In this document: positions 1-8,813 of the stretch, one piece after another | Position numbering within the stretch: position 1 is the stretch's first letter | How the letters are laid out: each line of letters opens with the position of its first letter | Assembly (NCBI GenBank): GCA_900770785.1 | Contig: CAAGLJ010000084.1 | Span: forward strand, 1 to 17,473 | Direction of reading: 5' to 3' | Length of the DNA stretch: 17,473 nt | DNA from: Lachnospiraceae bacterium | GTDB lineage: Bacteria > Bacillota > Clostridia > Lachnospirales > Lachnospiraceae | Made by a program: the position numbers and the translations under genes | The notes under the pieces: generated by a model | Database searches by the model: none | Told to the model about the DNA's origin: nothing | Seen by the model: the letters and a program-made list of their open reading frames with translations, nothing else

Positions 1-19
1 ACGTGTGCTCTTCCGATCT
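1..19. other. Illumina adapter remnant at contig edge
   Basis: Read on the minus strand, these bases are agatcggaagagcacacgt, the start of the standard Illumina TruSeq read-through adapter. They are library-construction sequence rather than genome. The native sequence begins at base 20, so the reading frame entering from the right (minus strand) is interrupted artificially here. In frame the adapter would add the false residues RSEEHT to the partial immunity protein. Confidence 0.97.
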
Positions 20-109
20 TTCTGCATCTTTTATTTCTTCTTCTTCTAGTTTATAAAACTCAAATATATTTTTTTTATTTTTTATTTCTTTTAATAATTT
101 TTCAAACAT
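20..109 (-). CDS. Partial immunity protein for the RHS toxin, possibly SMI1/KNR4 (SUKH) family (5' end only)
   Basis: An ATG at 109-107 is preceded by AAGGAG (120-115) with a five-base spacer and lies 15 bp after the toxin stop codon, so it is almost certainly translated from the toxin transcript. Thirty native codons are visible, beginning MFEKLLKEIKNKKNIFEFYK and continuing with an acidic run ending EIKDAE, before adapter sequence cuts the gene. A small gene immediately 3' of a polymorphic toxin is normally its cognate immunity gene. An amphipathic start followed by an EEEIxxAE pattern resembles the N-terminus of SMI1/KNR4 (SUKH) immunity proteins, a family often paired with HNH-type toxins. 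The family call is inference from only 30 residues; the immunity role rests mainly on position. The gene is very AT-rich, like the adjoining toxin tip. Confidence 0.6.
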
Positions 110-124
110 AACAACTCCTTTGTA

Positions 125-3100
125 TTACTTAAATATATCTTTAAAAGGTCCACCAGTTCGATGAATTCCACCTTGATGCTCTGTTGGATTTGCCGCTGGA
201 TGAATATTCCACCATTTAAGAGGTGAATTATATTTATTAGGAATAATTTCATGAGCATCGTAATTGCTTCCTGCCTTTATATAAACAGTGCCTTTTTTTG
301 TTAAAACATCATTCGAATATGTCGGCCAAGCCTGCCGAGTTTGCCTCTCCCATTCTTTTATCAATGTATTTTTTTCACTGTTAAAATCTTTTCTGTGATT
401 AGAATAATTCGTCCCTTCCAACTTTGTACTATGTGAATCTTTATCCAGTTCGTTCAATAGTACCTTTCTCTGATTCTCTGGAATTTTTCTGCTAGTCTGT
501 TTTTCTATATCATCTAAATATGCATTCCATTTAGAATCAAAACCACTCTTAATATCTACTCCCAACTTCTGAGCAGCATTTCTCTCCTGAGCATTTAAGG
601 CCTCCCCATGCCTTGCCTTATCCCGCAAATACGCTGCCAGTTTCTTCTGCTCATTTCTTCCAGCCTGATTGCCGTCAAGTTTATTCATAATCCTTTGAGC
701 AGCAGCCTCACAGATATTCCCGCTGGGGTCTACATAACAGACCGGATTATTCCTACAATAAGCATACAGGTTCAAGCAATCCTCATCGTAGGTATCCTCC
801 TGAGTAAATCTTCCAATTACCGGATTATAGTATCTGGCTCTTAGGTAATATTGCTGGCTGATGGGGTCTAACTGCTGACCATTGAACTGAAAACGGTTTT
901 CTCCCCGTTCTTCGCAAACGATAAGGTTTCCCCAGGCATCGTATTCGTAGCGGTTAACTATCTCCCCCTCCCGCTCTACCTGGGTAATACTCCCCAGTTC
1001 GTCAGACGCATAATGGTACCAGGTTCTGGCCTGCTGGGCATCCGAAGCAAGCAGCTTATCGGTACGGATATAGCGTACCTTCTCCTCTGCCTTTTCCTCG
1101 AAAACGATTTCTCTGTCCCGATAAATAAACTGCACCAGCTTACCGTTTTCCTCCATCTCATGCCGCAGCCCTTCCGCATCGTAGCGGTTGATCTGGATTT
1201 CTCCACTGAAGGTCTCTACTTTGCTGGTGCGGTGGAAGGCATCGTAAGTATAGACAGCTCTGCCGTCTCTTAACAGGTTTCCGGCTTCATCGTAAGTATA
1301 GTATTCCCTTCCTCCTTTTCCGCTTCTCTCGGTCAGGCGGTTTCGGCGGTCATAATGGTAGACCTCTGTTTCCTCTCCTGCCACCTGTTTCCTCCGGTTG
1401 CCCGCCCAATCATAGAATAATTCTTCTGTATAGTCTGGATACTCCACCCGCTTTAACCGGTTTAAGGCATCATAGGCATAGCGGATAGCTCCCTGCAGCT
1501 GTTTCTTCCCGATTCGGTTCCCGTTACCATCGTACTGATAGTGGTTGTCCACCAGCACCTCTTCCCCCAGCATGGTCTTAAGCCCGGTCAGGTTGCGGTC
1601 TGCATCATAGGTATAACCAGTATACAGGCTTTCCCCCTGCTTAAGGCTCTTCACCCTGCCATCCGGGTAATAGGTATAGCTGGCCACCTGCCTGCCGCTG
1701 TCCCATACCTCACTGACCTGATCCAGCTGGTTATAGCGATACTCCGTTACCCTTCCGGTCAAGTCCTCCTGACGGGTCAGGTTGCCATTTAAGTCATAGG
1801 TCAGGGAAAGAAGGGTTCTTCCGCTGGCCTGCTTCTTTTCCAGCCTTCCCATGGCATCATAGGTATAGTGGTAGTGCATACCCCCCGCAATGGCAGACTT
1901 AAGCATACCCTCCGGTGTATATTGATAGGTCTCCACCAGCTCTCCTGCCCGGCGGGACAATAGCTGGCCATACAGGTTATAAGTATAATGGGTTTCTATG
2001 CCATTACGGTCCTTCTTCTTACAAAGCCTTCCCTCCACGTCATAGGCATAGGTTTCCTGCCTGCCTTCTGCATCCGTCATTACCGCCAGCTGGTTTTGCT
2101 GGTTATACTGCCAGGTGGTGGTATGGCCTTCTCCATCGGTGGCCGAAATCCGGTTTCCCGCATAATCGTAGCCGTAGTACTCATGGCTGCCATCGGCCTG
2201 ATGAAGGTCCACAATTCTGCCCCAGTCATCCAGGCCATAACGGGTTTCGTTCCCTTCCCCATCCACCACGGAGGTGATATGGTTAAGGGCATCATAGGTA
2301 TAGCCCTGGCTGGCCTGTCCGGTGGTAAAAATGCGGGTTTTTCTGCCCCTAAAGTCATAGGTATAGCTTACCCCGTTTCCCTGGGCATCGGTGGTCTTAA
2401 GCAGCTGTCCTGCCTCGTCATAGACGTTACTTGCCAAAAGGGTGCCGTCCGCTCCCACCACCGTCAGCACTCTTCCCTCCCTATCGTAGGTATAGCAGAC
2501 GCCTGCTCCTTCCTCCCCCTGAAGGGCGTAGGCATTGGGGCGAATCACCTTAGTTGGCTGATGATTCTGATCATAGAGGATACGGGTAGTATTGCCGTTT
2601 TTATCGTACCCATAGTGCACCACTGTCCGGCTCCTTCCACAGCCCTCCTTATCCCCTCCTTTTATCTTTTGGATAAGCCGTCCTCCTCTGTCATAAACAT
2701 ACTGGAAAAGCTGTACCCTTTCCCCATTGATTTTACGGCGTTCCATGATTTTTCGGTTTTTGGCATCATACCCGTAAGTCAGCAGGGCTCCGGTGGAATC
2801 CTTTACCTCCACCAGCCGGTTATCCCCATCGTACCTGTAGTCAATGGTCAGTACCCTTCCCGATGCACTGTCTTCCCTCTGCTCCTCCAGATACCGTTTT
2901 TCCTGAATCCGGTTTCCCATCCGGTCATAGGCGTAGCGCTCCAGACGGTAAAAGACCTGTCCTTTTTCCACTCTTAAGGGCACCCGTTTTTCCCTAAGCC
3001 AGCCCACATAGTTATAGGTATACAGGGTGCCGATACGCTCCTCATCCGTTTCTGCCATAGCTATGCCCCTGGCCTCTATCTCCTTACACAAATTTCCCTG

Positions 3101-6100
3101 AAGGTCATAGACGAAGCGTTTTTTCACGCTTCCACCGGGGCCGGTGATCTGGGTCAGCCGGTTTCGGCAATCGTAGGTATAGGTATAGCCTTCTCCCTCA
3201 TCGTTTTTGGGGTCATACTGCCCGGGCCGGCTTACCTTAAGCAGATTTCCTTCGGCATCGTACCAGCGTCTTTCCCTTCCTCCTTCGGGGAAACAAATTC
3301 CCCAGAGACGGTTGTCCTGATCGTACCTATACTCGATACCGGCTCCCTCTTTTCCCAGAGCCTCATAGGCATTAGGATGAATCTCCTTTAAGAGATTTCC
3401 CTCCCCATCCCGCAGGGTGGCAAAGACGGCTCCCGTCTCATCTGTCCGGCGAAGAAGATGATGAAAGGCATCATAGGTATAGGTTTCTGCCGGCTCCTGT
3501 CCCCCCGGCCATCCTTCGGCATTGGGATGCACCACCTTCACCAGATCCAGGACCCCATCATAGTAATATTTGGTGGTGTGCCCCAGAGGGTCTGTTTCCC
3601 GGCATAATAAATCATAATGGTTATAGGCATAGGTATGGGTGCCATCCATATCCGTCACCGCCACCAGCCGTCCGGCTTTATCCAGTTCATACTGGTATGT
3701 GCTGCCCTCTGCCGTAATAAAACAGGTGGCTTCAAAAAAGGGGGTCTCATAATGATAACATTCCCGGTTCCCGTTTCCATCCGTAAAGGCCGTAATCCGT
3801 CCATGGGCATCGTATTCATAAACCACCTGGCGGGTATGGGCAGCATCCAGCTGTTGAACCTCCTTTAAGAGATTCCCCTGGCGGTCATAGGTATACTGAC
3901 TGCAAAGGCCCACATTATCCCATTTTTTCACGCAATTGCCCTGTTCATCATAAAGAAAACGGTGTACCAGACCGTCCGGCTGTTTTTCTTCCAGCAGGTG
4001 CCCGAACTCATCAAAGCTCCGATGCACTTCCTGCCCTAAACGATTCTTTTCCCAGACCTTATTCTCCCACTCGTCATACCCCTGCTCCGAAGTGGTTCCA
4101 TCCTCATATTCGGTACGGATCAGCTGCCGTTTACGGTTATAAACGTAGCGCAGGGACCTCTGTTTTTCCACCTCCAGATAGGTGTTGGTACGGTTATCGT
4201 CCTCATAAAACAGGACATACTCCTGTCCGGTAGAAAGCCTCTGGCGAATGACCCTGTGTTTTTGGTCATACTCATTATGTACATAAGTAACTCCATTGGC
4301 ATCGGTGATTTCTACCACCCGCCCAGGCTGGTCATAAGCATACGTCTCTACCCCTCCATTTACCAGCTCTACCTGCGTCAGCAGCTCTCCTTCATAATGG
4401 TAGCTTACCTTACGGCCAATGCAGTCCTCCATAGACTTTAGTTTCTTTCCCTGCCAGGTGAACAGCAGATACTGACCGCTGGCAAAGCAGATTCTTTCCA
4501 GGGTATCTGACCTATACTCGTATAAGGTCTGATTTCCGTTCTGGTCGCTAAGAGAAACCAGCCTTCCTTTTTCGTCATAATAATAGGAACGGCCGCTGGA
4601 AGCCTCCAGCAGACAAAAGCCCTTTTCCCCTTCCTTCAAGGTCAGCCTTTTGGTTCCCCCTCTTCGGTTTCGATAGCCCTCCCCCGTTTTCAGGAAGGTT
4701 TCCGTATGGTTGTCGGGTAAAATAATCTCCACCCGATCGTCATAAATAACGGCTTCACTGAACAGGTTCAGCGTCCAACCCCTTCCGATAGGAGAATCCT
4801 TTTCACAAAGCAAAGATTCATAAGTTCTTTCTACCATAAACCTTCCGGTAATATCATTAATCACGAAGTCGCACTGTTCAATCAGGTAGCTGCCAGTTAC
4901 CATATCAATAGGCTCTCCTTTTTTGCAACGATTGACCGAATACTCATCCAGCTTCGCCCTTGCTTTGTCCTTCAGCCCGGCTGTCGTATCCTTTACTTTT
5001 TGTACGGCTTCTTTTCTGGCCGCCTTACGGGCAGTACGGTCCTGCTCCCGTTCTCCTCTTGTTTTAAACCGTTCCTTACCATCCTTACCTTTAACCTTGT
5101 TTTGTTCGATTTTTCCTTTTGCCCCTTCTCCCATTGCCTGGAGGATACTGACAACATCCTGCCGGCAGTCCGGGTCATTCCAATCAAACTCCCCGGACAT
5201 TACCGCGGTAAATACATCATACCCTGCCATTCCGGTAGAGAGAATCCTATTTAGGCTTTCAGCACCGGAGGACAAAAGCTGGACAAATTTTACTGCCTGT
5301 CCTACTGCTTTTCCCATCTTTCCGGCTTTGGCAGCAATCTTTGCCACTACCGCCGGAGCCGCTGCTGTATTAGCACAGGGAAGAAGGGACAGAGTTGCCT
5401 GCCCCGCCGACATGGCTGCCCCCAGATAATCCCCCCGGGCAAAGGAGATTCCTGCATTCACCACATTTGCTAAGGTAGATACTCCTGGAACAGGCAATAC
5501 ACCAATAATATCCAGCGCACACTGGGTAATATCCAAAACCATATCCCGCCAGGTATAGTTAGCATCCTCCAAGTGGGCATAGGCAATAGACCGGTCTGTT
5601 CCCAGCTGCATATAGGCGTTGGTTTTGATCTGAATCCTTCCTCCGCCAAAAATAAAGCAGCTGTCCCCCGTCTGAATCACCAGCTTTTCCAGAGCCATCA
5701 CCATAGCTGTCCCCTCCGTAAATTCCGGTAAAGCTTCTTCGGCAGCCTCTTCCCCTTCTTTGTTGTTTGCCCCTCCAATCCGGTCACCTAATTCCTGTAG
5801 GGTGCCAATGACCTGAAACGGGGCAGTCAGGTTATCCGTTATATTTTGCTTTAATTTATTCCACTCTGTTTGTTCAAGATACTCTAAAGCATCAAACTCC
5901 TTATTTCCGCCATCGGCGGTATGCCTGGTCTCTCCCTCTATATACCTTCGGGTAAATTCACTTTTTATCCCCTCCATTCCCGCAAAGGAATCCTTCATGG
6001 CCTGTAGAGTGATGCTTCCCGTATCGGTGGTCTCCAGCACGATATCCTGGGTACTGGTGATTTCCAATCCCGTTTCCTCGTTAAAAACGATTTTGGCCTG

Positions 6101-7453
6101 ATGCCCTCCCCTTCCGTCATATTCCTGGCGATTCCCCACAAGCTGAACTTCTTTTTCCCTGAATTTGATCATTCGGTTATTGGCCGTCAACATCTTATCC
6201 TTGTGGTTGGAAAAATCCGGACTTGGCTTCACATGCTTGCTGCCAAGGCAAACGATTTTCTCACTGTCTCCGGTCTCGTAATACACAAAAACCGTATCCC
6301 CAATGTCCGGCAGGGAATAAAAATAGTTACTGGAAGCGCAGGCATAGGGCATCCAGCGGGGAACATCCCCGGGAGAAGAAAAATCGACCTGTACATTGGT
6401 TCCCTCTATGGCCAATACCGTTCCCGTAAGAATGCTGCTTCTTCCTGTCTTTTTCTGGTTTTTTACCGGGCTTTCCGCTGCTTTGTTTGTCAACGCTGCG
6501 ACAGGCGAATTTCCTCCCCCTTCCTCTGCCATACCTCCACCAAAAGCCTCTGGACCGCCTGTGCTGACTTCACCGCCTGTTCCAGCCGCCTTAGGCTGAT
6601 TTGCCGCTTCCATCCCTCCCGTAAAGGAGCCCATGTCTGGTGCCAGTCCTTCTTCATTAACCAGGGTAATCCGGTTAAGAACCGCTCCCTGAAGAGAGTA
6701 GATTTCACTCTTTACCACTATCTGCTGTCTTCCCTGATACGAAACAGCATAACCCACACCGATGCTTAAATCATACACCCGAAGAACCGTCTCTTCAAAC
6801 TCAAATACAGAGGCAGAAGGCAGGTCATTTCCCTTAAGCACCCTTACCTTATCCACATCCCGGTTCTGGCGGATTTGTTCTGCTGTCCCTAACTCCTTTA
6901 CCTGAAAAGGCCTTGCCCCTGCATGAATCTGGCAGCCGGTTGCCTTTCCATTGACCAAAAGCTGCTTACCATACTGGTTGGCAATTCTTCTTCCAAAGCC
7001 CCAATCCGTTTCCTGCTCCTGGGAAAGCATTTCCCTGACCGGAATATCCTCCTCCACCGACACCAGTCCACAGCTTCCCATGCCCTGATTAAGTACCTGC
7101 TGCAACGTCTTTGTCTCCGACTGAAAGGTAACACTCTTTTTTTCCTGATCGGTAAAGATGGAATGGGTATACGCAATTACCTGTACCTCTGTATAGGCAT
7201 TGGCCTTCCTTAACCTAATGGATTTGCAAAGCCCTCCAAAAATGCTCTTTCCCTCTTTTGTCCTTACCTGGATGGGAGAATCCTGGTAGCGAAGGGCATC
7301 CTCAAAAGTCAGAGGCTTCCCGGACAAAAAAAGAAGCTCCATCCGGCCATGCTCGTTAGCCCTTTCCAGAATCTCCAGCTTTTTTATCGTAAGTACTTCC
7401 AGCCCGGACTGTACCACAATATTCCCCAAATCCATCATTTCTTCTTTTGCCAT
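125..7453 (-). CDS. Polymorphic toxin: VgrG/spike-like N-terminus, RHS repeat shell, C-terminal HNH-type nuclease
   Basis: A 2442-residue protein. Residues about 1-275 resemble the VgrG/phage late-control D (tail hub) domain. A Gly-rich linker (about 280-335) leads to an OB-like, gp5-type domain (about 340-405) and a beta-rich spike segment (to about 495). A hydrophobic helical block (about 635-730, with VPGV and ARGDYLGAAMS) resembles the stretches found next to toxin modules. The DUF6531-like motif GEPIDMVTGSYL starts the RHS part near residue 845; many YDxxGxL repeats follow to about 2200, closing with RARYYNPVIGRFTQED and DPSGN (near 2243). The last 200 residues are the variable toxin, with H2401-E2402 and WWNIHPAANPTEHQGGIH. 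RHS shells encapsulate such toxins, and the spike-like N-terminus implies delivery by a contractile or phage-tail-like machine, not seen here. The ATG at 7453 has an AGAGGA site about eight bases upstream. Confidence 0.9.
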   Translation of the reverse strand: MAKEEMMDLGNIVVQSGLEVLTIKKLEILERANEHGRMELLFLSGKPLTFEDALRYQDSPIQVRTKEGKSIFGGLCKSIRLRKANAYTEVQVIAYTHSIFTDQEKKSVTFQSETKTLQQVLNQGMGSCGLVSVEEDIPVREMLSQEQETDWGFGRRIANQYGKQLLVNGKATGCQIHAGARPFQVKELGTAEQIRQNRDVDKVRVLKGNDLPSASVFEFEETVLRVYDLSIGVGYAVSYQGRQQIVVKSEIYSLQGAVLNRITLVNEEGLAPDMGSFTGGMEAANQPKAAGTGGEVSTGGPEAFGGGMAEEGGGNSPVAALTNKAAESPVKNQKKTGRSSILTGTVLAIEGTNVQVDFSSPGDVPRWMPYACASSNYFYSLPDIGDTVFVYYETGDSEKIVCLGSKHVKPSPDFSNHKDKMLTANNRMIKFREKEVQLVGNRQEYDGRGGHQAKIVFNEETGLEITSTQDIVLETTDTGSITLQAMKDSFAGMEGIKSEFTRRYIEGETRHTADGGNKEFDALEYLEQTEWNKLKQNITDNLTAPFQVIGTLQELGDRIGGANNKEGEEAAEEALPEFTEGTAMVMALEKLVIQTGDSCFIFGGGRIQIKTNAYMQLGTDRSIAYAHLEDANYTWRDMVLDITQCALDIIGVLPVPGVSTLANVVNAGISFARGDYLGAAMSAGQATLSLLPCANTAAAPAVVAKIAAKAGKMGKAVGQAVKFVQLLSSGAESLNRILSTGMAGYDVFTAVMSGEFDWNDPDCRQDVVSILQAMGEGAKGKIEQNKVKGKDGKERFKTRGEREQDRTARKAARKEAVQKVKDTTAGLKDKARAKLDEYSVNRCKKGEPIDMVTGSYLIEQCDFVINDITGRFMVERTYESLLCEKDSPIGRGWTLNLFSEAVIYDDRVEIILPDNHTETFLKTGEGYRNRRGGTKRLTLKEGEKGFCLLEASSGRSYYYDEKGRLVSLSDQNGNQTLYEYRSDTLERICFASGQYLLFTWQGKKLKSMEDCIGRKVSYHYEGELLTQVELVNGGVETYAYDQPGRVVEITDANGVTYVHNEYDQKHRVIRQRLSTGQEYVLFYEDDNRTNTYLEVEKQRSLRYVYNRKRQLIRTEYEDGTTSEQGYDEWENKVWEKNRLGQEVHRSFDEFGHLLEEKQPDGLVHRFLYDEQGNCVKKWDNVGLCSQYTYDRQGNLLKEVQQLDAAHTRQVVYEYDAHGRITAFTDGNGNRECYHYETPFFEATCFITAEGSTYQYELDKAGRLVAVTDMDGTHTYAYNHYDLLCRETDPLGHTTKYYYDGVLDLVKVVHPNAEGWPGGQEPAETYTYDAFHHLLRRTDETGAVFATLRDGEGNLLKEIHPNAYEALGKEGAGIEYRYDQDNRLWGICFPEGGRERRWYDAEGNLLKVSRPGQYDPKNDEGEGYTYTYDCRNRLTQITGPGGSVKKRFVYDLQGNLCKEIEARGIAMAETDEERIGTLYTYNYVGWLREKRVPLRVEKGQVFYRLERYAYDRMGNRIQEKRYLEEQREDSASGRVLTIDYRYDGDNRLVEVKDSTGALLTYGYDAKNRKIMERRKINGERVQLFQYVYDRGGRLIQKIKGGDKEGCGRSRTVVHYGYDKNGNTTRILYDQNHQPTKVIRPNAYALQGEEGAGVCYTYDREGRVLTVVGADGTLLASNVYDEAGQLLKTTDAQGNGVSYTYDFRGRKTRIFTTGQASQGYTYDALNHITSVVDGEGNETRYGLDDWGRIVDLHQADGSHEYYGYDYAGNRISATDGEGHTTTWQYNQQNQLAVMTDAEGRQETYAYDVEGRLCKKKDRNGIETHYTYNLYGQLLSRRAGELVETYQYTPEGMLKSAIAGGMHYHYTYDAMGRLEKKQASGRTLLSLTYDLNGNLTRQEDLTGRVTEYRYNQLDQVSEVWDSGRQVASYTYYPDGRVKSLKQGESLYTGYTYDADRNLTGLKTMLGEEVLVDNHYQYDGNGNRIGKKQLQGAIRYAYDALNRLKRVEYPDYTEELFYDWAGNRRKQVAGEETEVYHYDRRNRLTERSGKGGREYYTYDEAGNLLRDGRAVYTYDAFHRTSKVETFSGEIQINRYDAEGLRHEMEENGKLVQFIYRDREIVFEEKAEEKVRYIRTDKLLASDAQQARTWYHYASDELGSITQVEREGEIVNRYEYDAWGNLIVCEERGENRFQFNGQQLDPISQQYYLRARYYNPVIGRFTQEDTYDEDCLNLYAYCRNNPVCYVDPSGNICEAAAQRIMNKLDGNQAGRNEQKKLAAYLRDKARHGEALNAQERNAAQKLGVDIKSGFDSKWNAYLDDIEKQTSRKIPENQRKVLLNELDKDSHSTKLEGTNYSNHRKDFNSEKNTLIKEWERQTRQAWPTYSNDVLTKKGTVYIKAGSNYDAHEIIPNKYNSPLKWWNIHPAANPTEHQGGIHRTGGPFKDIFK
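128..724 (-). other. HNH-type nuclease toxin tip of the RHS protein
   Basis: These bases encode the domain after the conserved RHS closing motif DPSGN, about 199 residues. Visible motifs are an AHEIIP segment (H2401, E2402), a WWN-IHP segment (W2414, W2415, N2416, H2418) and a closing EHQGGIH (H2426, H2431). The order H-E, then N, then H-xxxx-H fits a beta-beta-alpha metal (HNH-superfamily) nuclease that would cleave DNA in a target cell. The DNA is visibly more AT-rich than the RHS shell upstream, as is the following immunity gene, which fits exchange of toxin and immunity cassettes at RHS tips. The exact HNH subfamily is not certain. Confidence 0.75.
800..4660 (-). repeat. RHS/YD repeat array, coding
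   Basis: Within the toxin gene the plus strand shows dozens of near-copies of 'tcataggtata', the complement of codons for YxYD, spaced roughly 60-65 bases. On the protein these are degenerate YDxxGxL...xxxxDxxG units of about 20-21 residues. They build the beta-cocoon that encloses the toxin. Four units in the middle carry an extra PNA/PGQ-type insertion (around 3525, 3385, 3225 and 2545). The low frequency of stop codons on the complement of these repeats produces long meaningless antisense reading frames. Confidence 0.9.
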
Positions 7454-7808
7454 AGATTTTTTCCTCTTTCTTTATTTTTCCTGCAAAGACTTGGCTAAAC
7501 TGGGCTAGAACATAGGTAGAATCCGGCAGCTTCACCAGATAATATTCCTGATAGGCTTCTGCCCGCAGGGCAGGTCCCTTTGTCGTTTCCGGTGCCCTTC
7601 TTCCTGTAGATACGCTACGTCCACCGAACGTCCTGGCCCTGGTCAGGCTATAGGGGTCTACCCAGGGCTTCAGGCGATAAACATCCGTCCCCACAATTTC
7701 CTCTGTAGTTATGGTCACCCATTGGGTATTTCCCAACTGTTCAGCCTCTTCTTTTCCCGTTAAATACAGGATACCCTGACCTGCTGTTTTTCCTGACTTT
7801 CTGTATAT
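7356..7808 (-). pseudogene. 5'-truncated unassigned reading frame upstream of the toxin gene
   Basis: An open frame runs from just after a TAA (7811-7809) through the toxin start and stops at 7356, overlapping the toxin gene by about 98 bases in another frame. The part before the overlap looks like real protein, with stretches such as GILYLTGKEEAEQLGNTQWV, VDPYSLTRARTFGG and EYYLVKLPDSTYVLAQFSQV. No ATG with a ribosome site precedes it; the only possible starts are internal (TTG at 7736, ATG at 7722). I do not recognise the family. The simplest reading is the C-terminal remnant of a gene that preceded the toxin gene and lost its 5' part in the rearrangement that left the IS66 remnant next door. 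The tail overlapping the toxin start is probably not genuine; a single-base frameshift would end the protein at a TAA near 7470. Confidence 0.45.
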
Positions 7809-7921
7809 TTATTTAGTGTTCATATCATATCCCAAATAATAAATTTTATATATATAATGTCCTGTTTTGGTCGTTTTATGTCCGATTTTCGCAAAAAGGG
7901 GATGTCCTTCTGATTTGCTGC

Positions 7922-8500
7922 ATGGCTCACTGTCGAAGAAAGTTTTTCGAAGCCCTTCCAGCAGAAAGAAAGAAAGGCATAAAACTTCTGGATATTAACT
8001 CCCCGGATTCAACACCGGAGGAGAGAAAAGCAAAAAGGCTGGAGCAGGAGGTTCCTGTCTGGGAGGCTTTCCTGACCTGGCTTTCGGGATTAAATCCAAC
8101 CAAGGGAGGTAAGCTGGAAAAAGCGGTGAACTATGCGTGGAATCATAGGGAACAGTTACAGGCCTGCTTACAGGATGGACGATGCGAACTTTCCAATAAT
8201 GCGGCAGAGAGGTGTGCAAAAAGCTATGCTATTGAAAGAAAGAATTCCCTCTTCCATACCTCTGTGGATGGTGCCAATACAAGCGCCATCATCTATAGTC
8301 TCGTAGAGACAGCAAAAGCAAATAACCTAAATGTGTTCCAATATATCTACACGTTACTTTTGGACATGCCGGGCTGTAAAAGTGAGTCCGCAGGCATGGA
8401 ACATCTTTTACCGTGGAGTGATTTTATCAAAGAACACTGTACAGGTTTGATTGATATAGAAACGGTGACTGCGGAAAATCATCCACAGTTGCCAGCTTAG
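7922..8500 (+). pseudogene. IS66-family transposase (TnpC), C-terminal remnant
   Basis: The 192-residue frame beginning AHCRRKFFEALPAER matches the C-terminal third of IS66 transposases. It has the AHxRRKF segment, the DGRCELSNNAAER block (probable catalytic Glu at residue 96), RKNSLF, then VETAKANNLN and a closing LPWSDF. Full IS66 TnpC proteins are about 450-550 residues, so the N-terminal helix, zinc finger and first two catalytic Asp residues are gone. The frame stays open upstream of the ATG, and homology seems to begin near 7898 (KGDVLLICCMAHCRRKF), so the ATG at 7922 is internal rather than a true start. No TnpA or TnpB genes and no terminal inverted repeats are recognisable. It runs opposite to every other sizeable gene here and marks a deletion or insertion scar. 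Confidence 0.85.
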
Positions 8501-8519
8501 CATACAATTAAAACAAAAG

Positions 8520-8813
8520 ATGCAGAAGGCAGTTACCCTTCTGGAAGAAGGTAAAACGACAGAATATATTGATACAATGGAAATCCTGTTCCAAAAGGCC
8601 AGAGGCGAGTTGAAAATGATTGATGGATTCGTCAAAAGCATCGATTCTTTTTTGGCTTTATCACCTTATTTCAAGTGTTTCTTCGGCTTTTCCAGCCTGC
8701 TTTCAAACATTTGGCTTTGCTTTCATCATCACCGTAAGGCAGAAAACAGAACCATCAGCCATCCAGTCTGCTTCCCCATCATATTTCAGTGCAGTAGCTT
8801 TAATGTTCTTTAA
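8520..8813 (+). other. Short unassigned reading frame after the IS66 remnant
   Basis: Twenty bases after the transposase stop, a plus-strand frame begins MQKAVTLLEEGKTTEYIDTM and continues for about 45 residues of protein-like, charged sequence (ILFQKARGELKMIDGFVKSI). From roughly 8650 onward it becomes low-quality sequence running antisense to the kinase 3' end. No ribosome binding site is visible upstream of the ATG. The first part may be a remnant of an IS66-associated small gene or of another gene cut in the rearrangement. I cannot assign it, and the part overlapping the kinase is probably not coding. Confidence 0.2.

Noticed and set aside
1988..2977. 329-codon plus-strand reading frame, rich in hydrophobic residues
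   Set aside because: It is exactly antisense to the YD repeats; the repeated codons for Tyr, Asp and Gly yield few stops on the complement. No ribosome site and no recognisable family.
800..4660. Regularly spaced repeats as a possible CRISPR array
   Set aside because: The repeats are degenerate, in frame, and translate to YD motifs; there are no constant repeats with unique spacers and no cas genes.
4923..5429. 168-codon plus-strand frame
   Set aside because: Antisense to the hydrophobic block and linker of the RHS protein, with no start signals and no protein-like motif.
7922..8500. Active IS66 element
   Set aside because: Only the C-terminal third of TnpC remains. Partner genes, the first catalytic residues and terminal repeats are missing.
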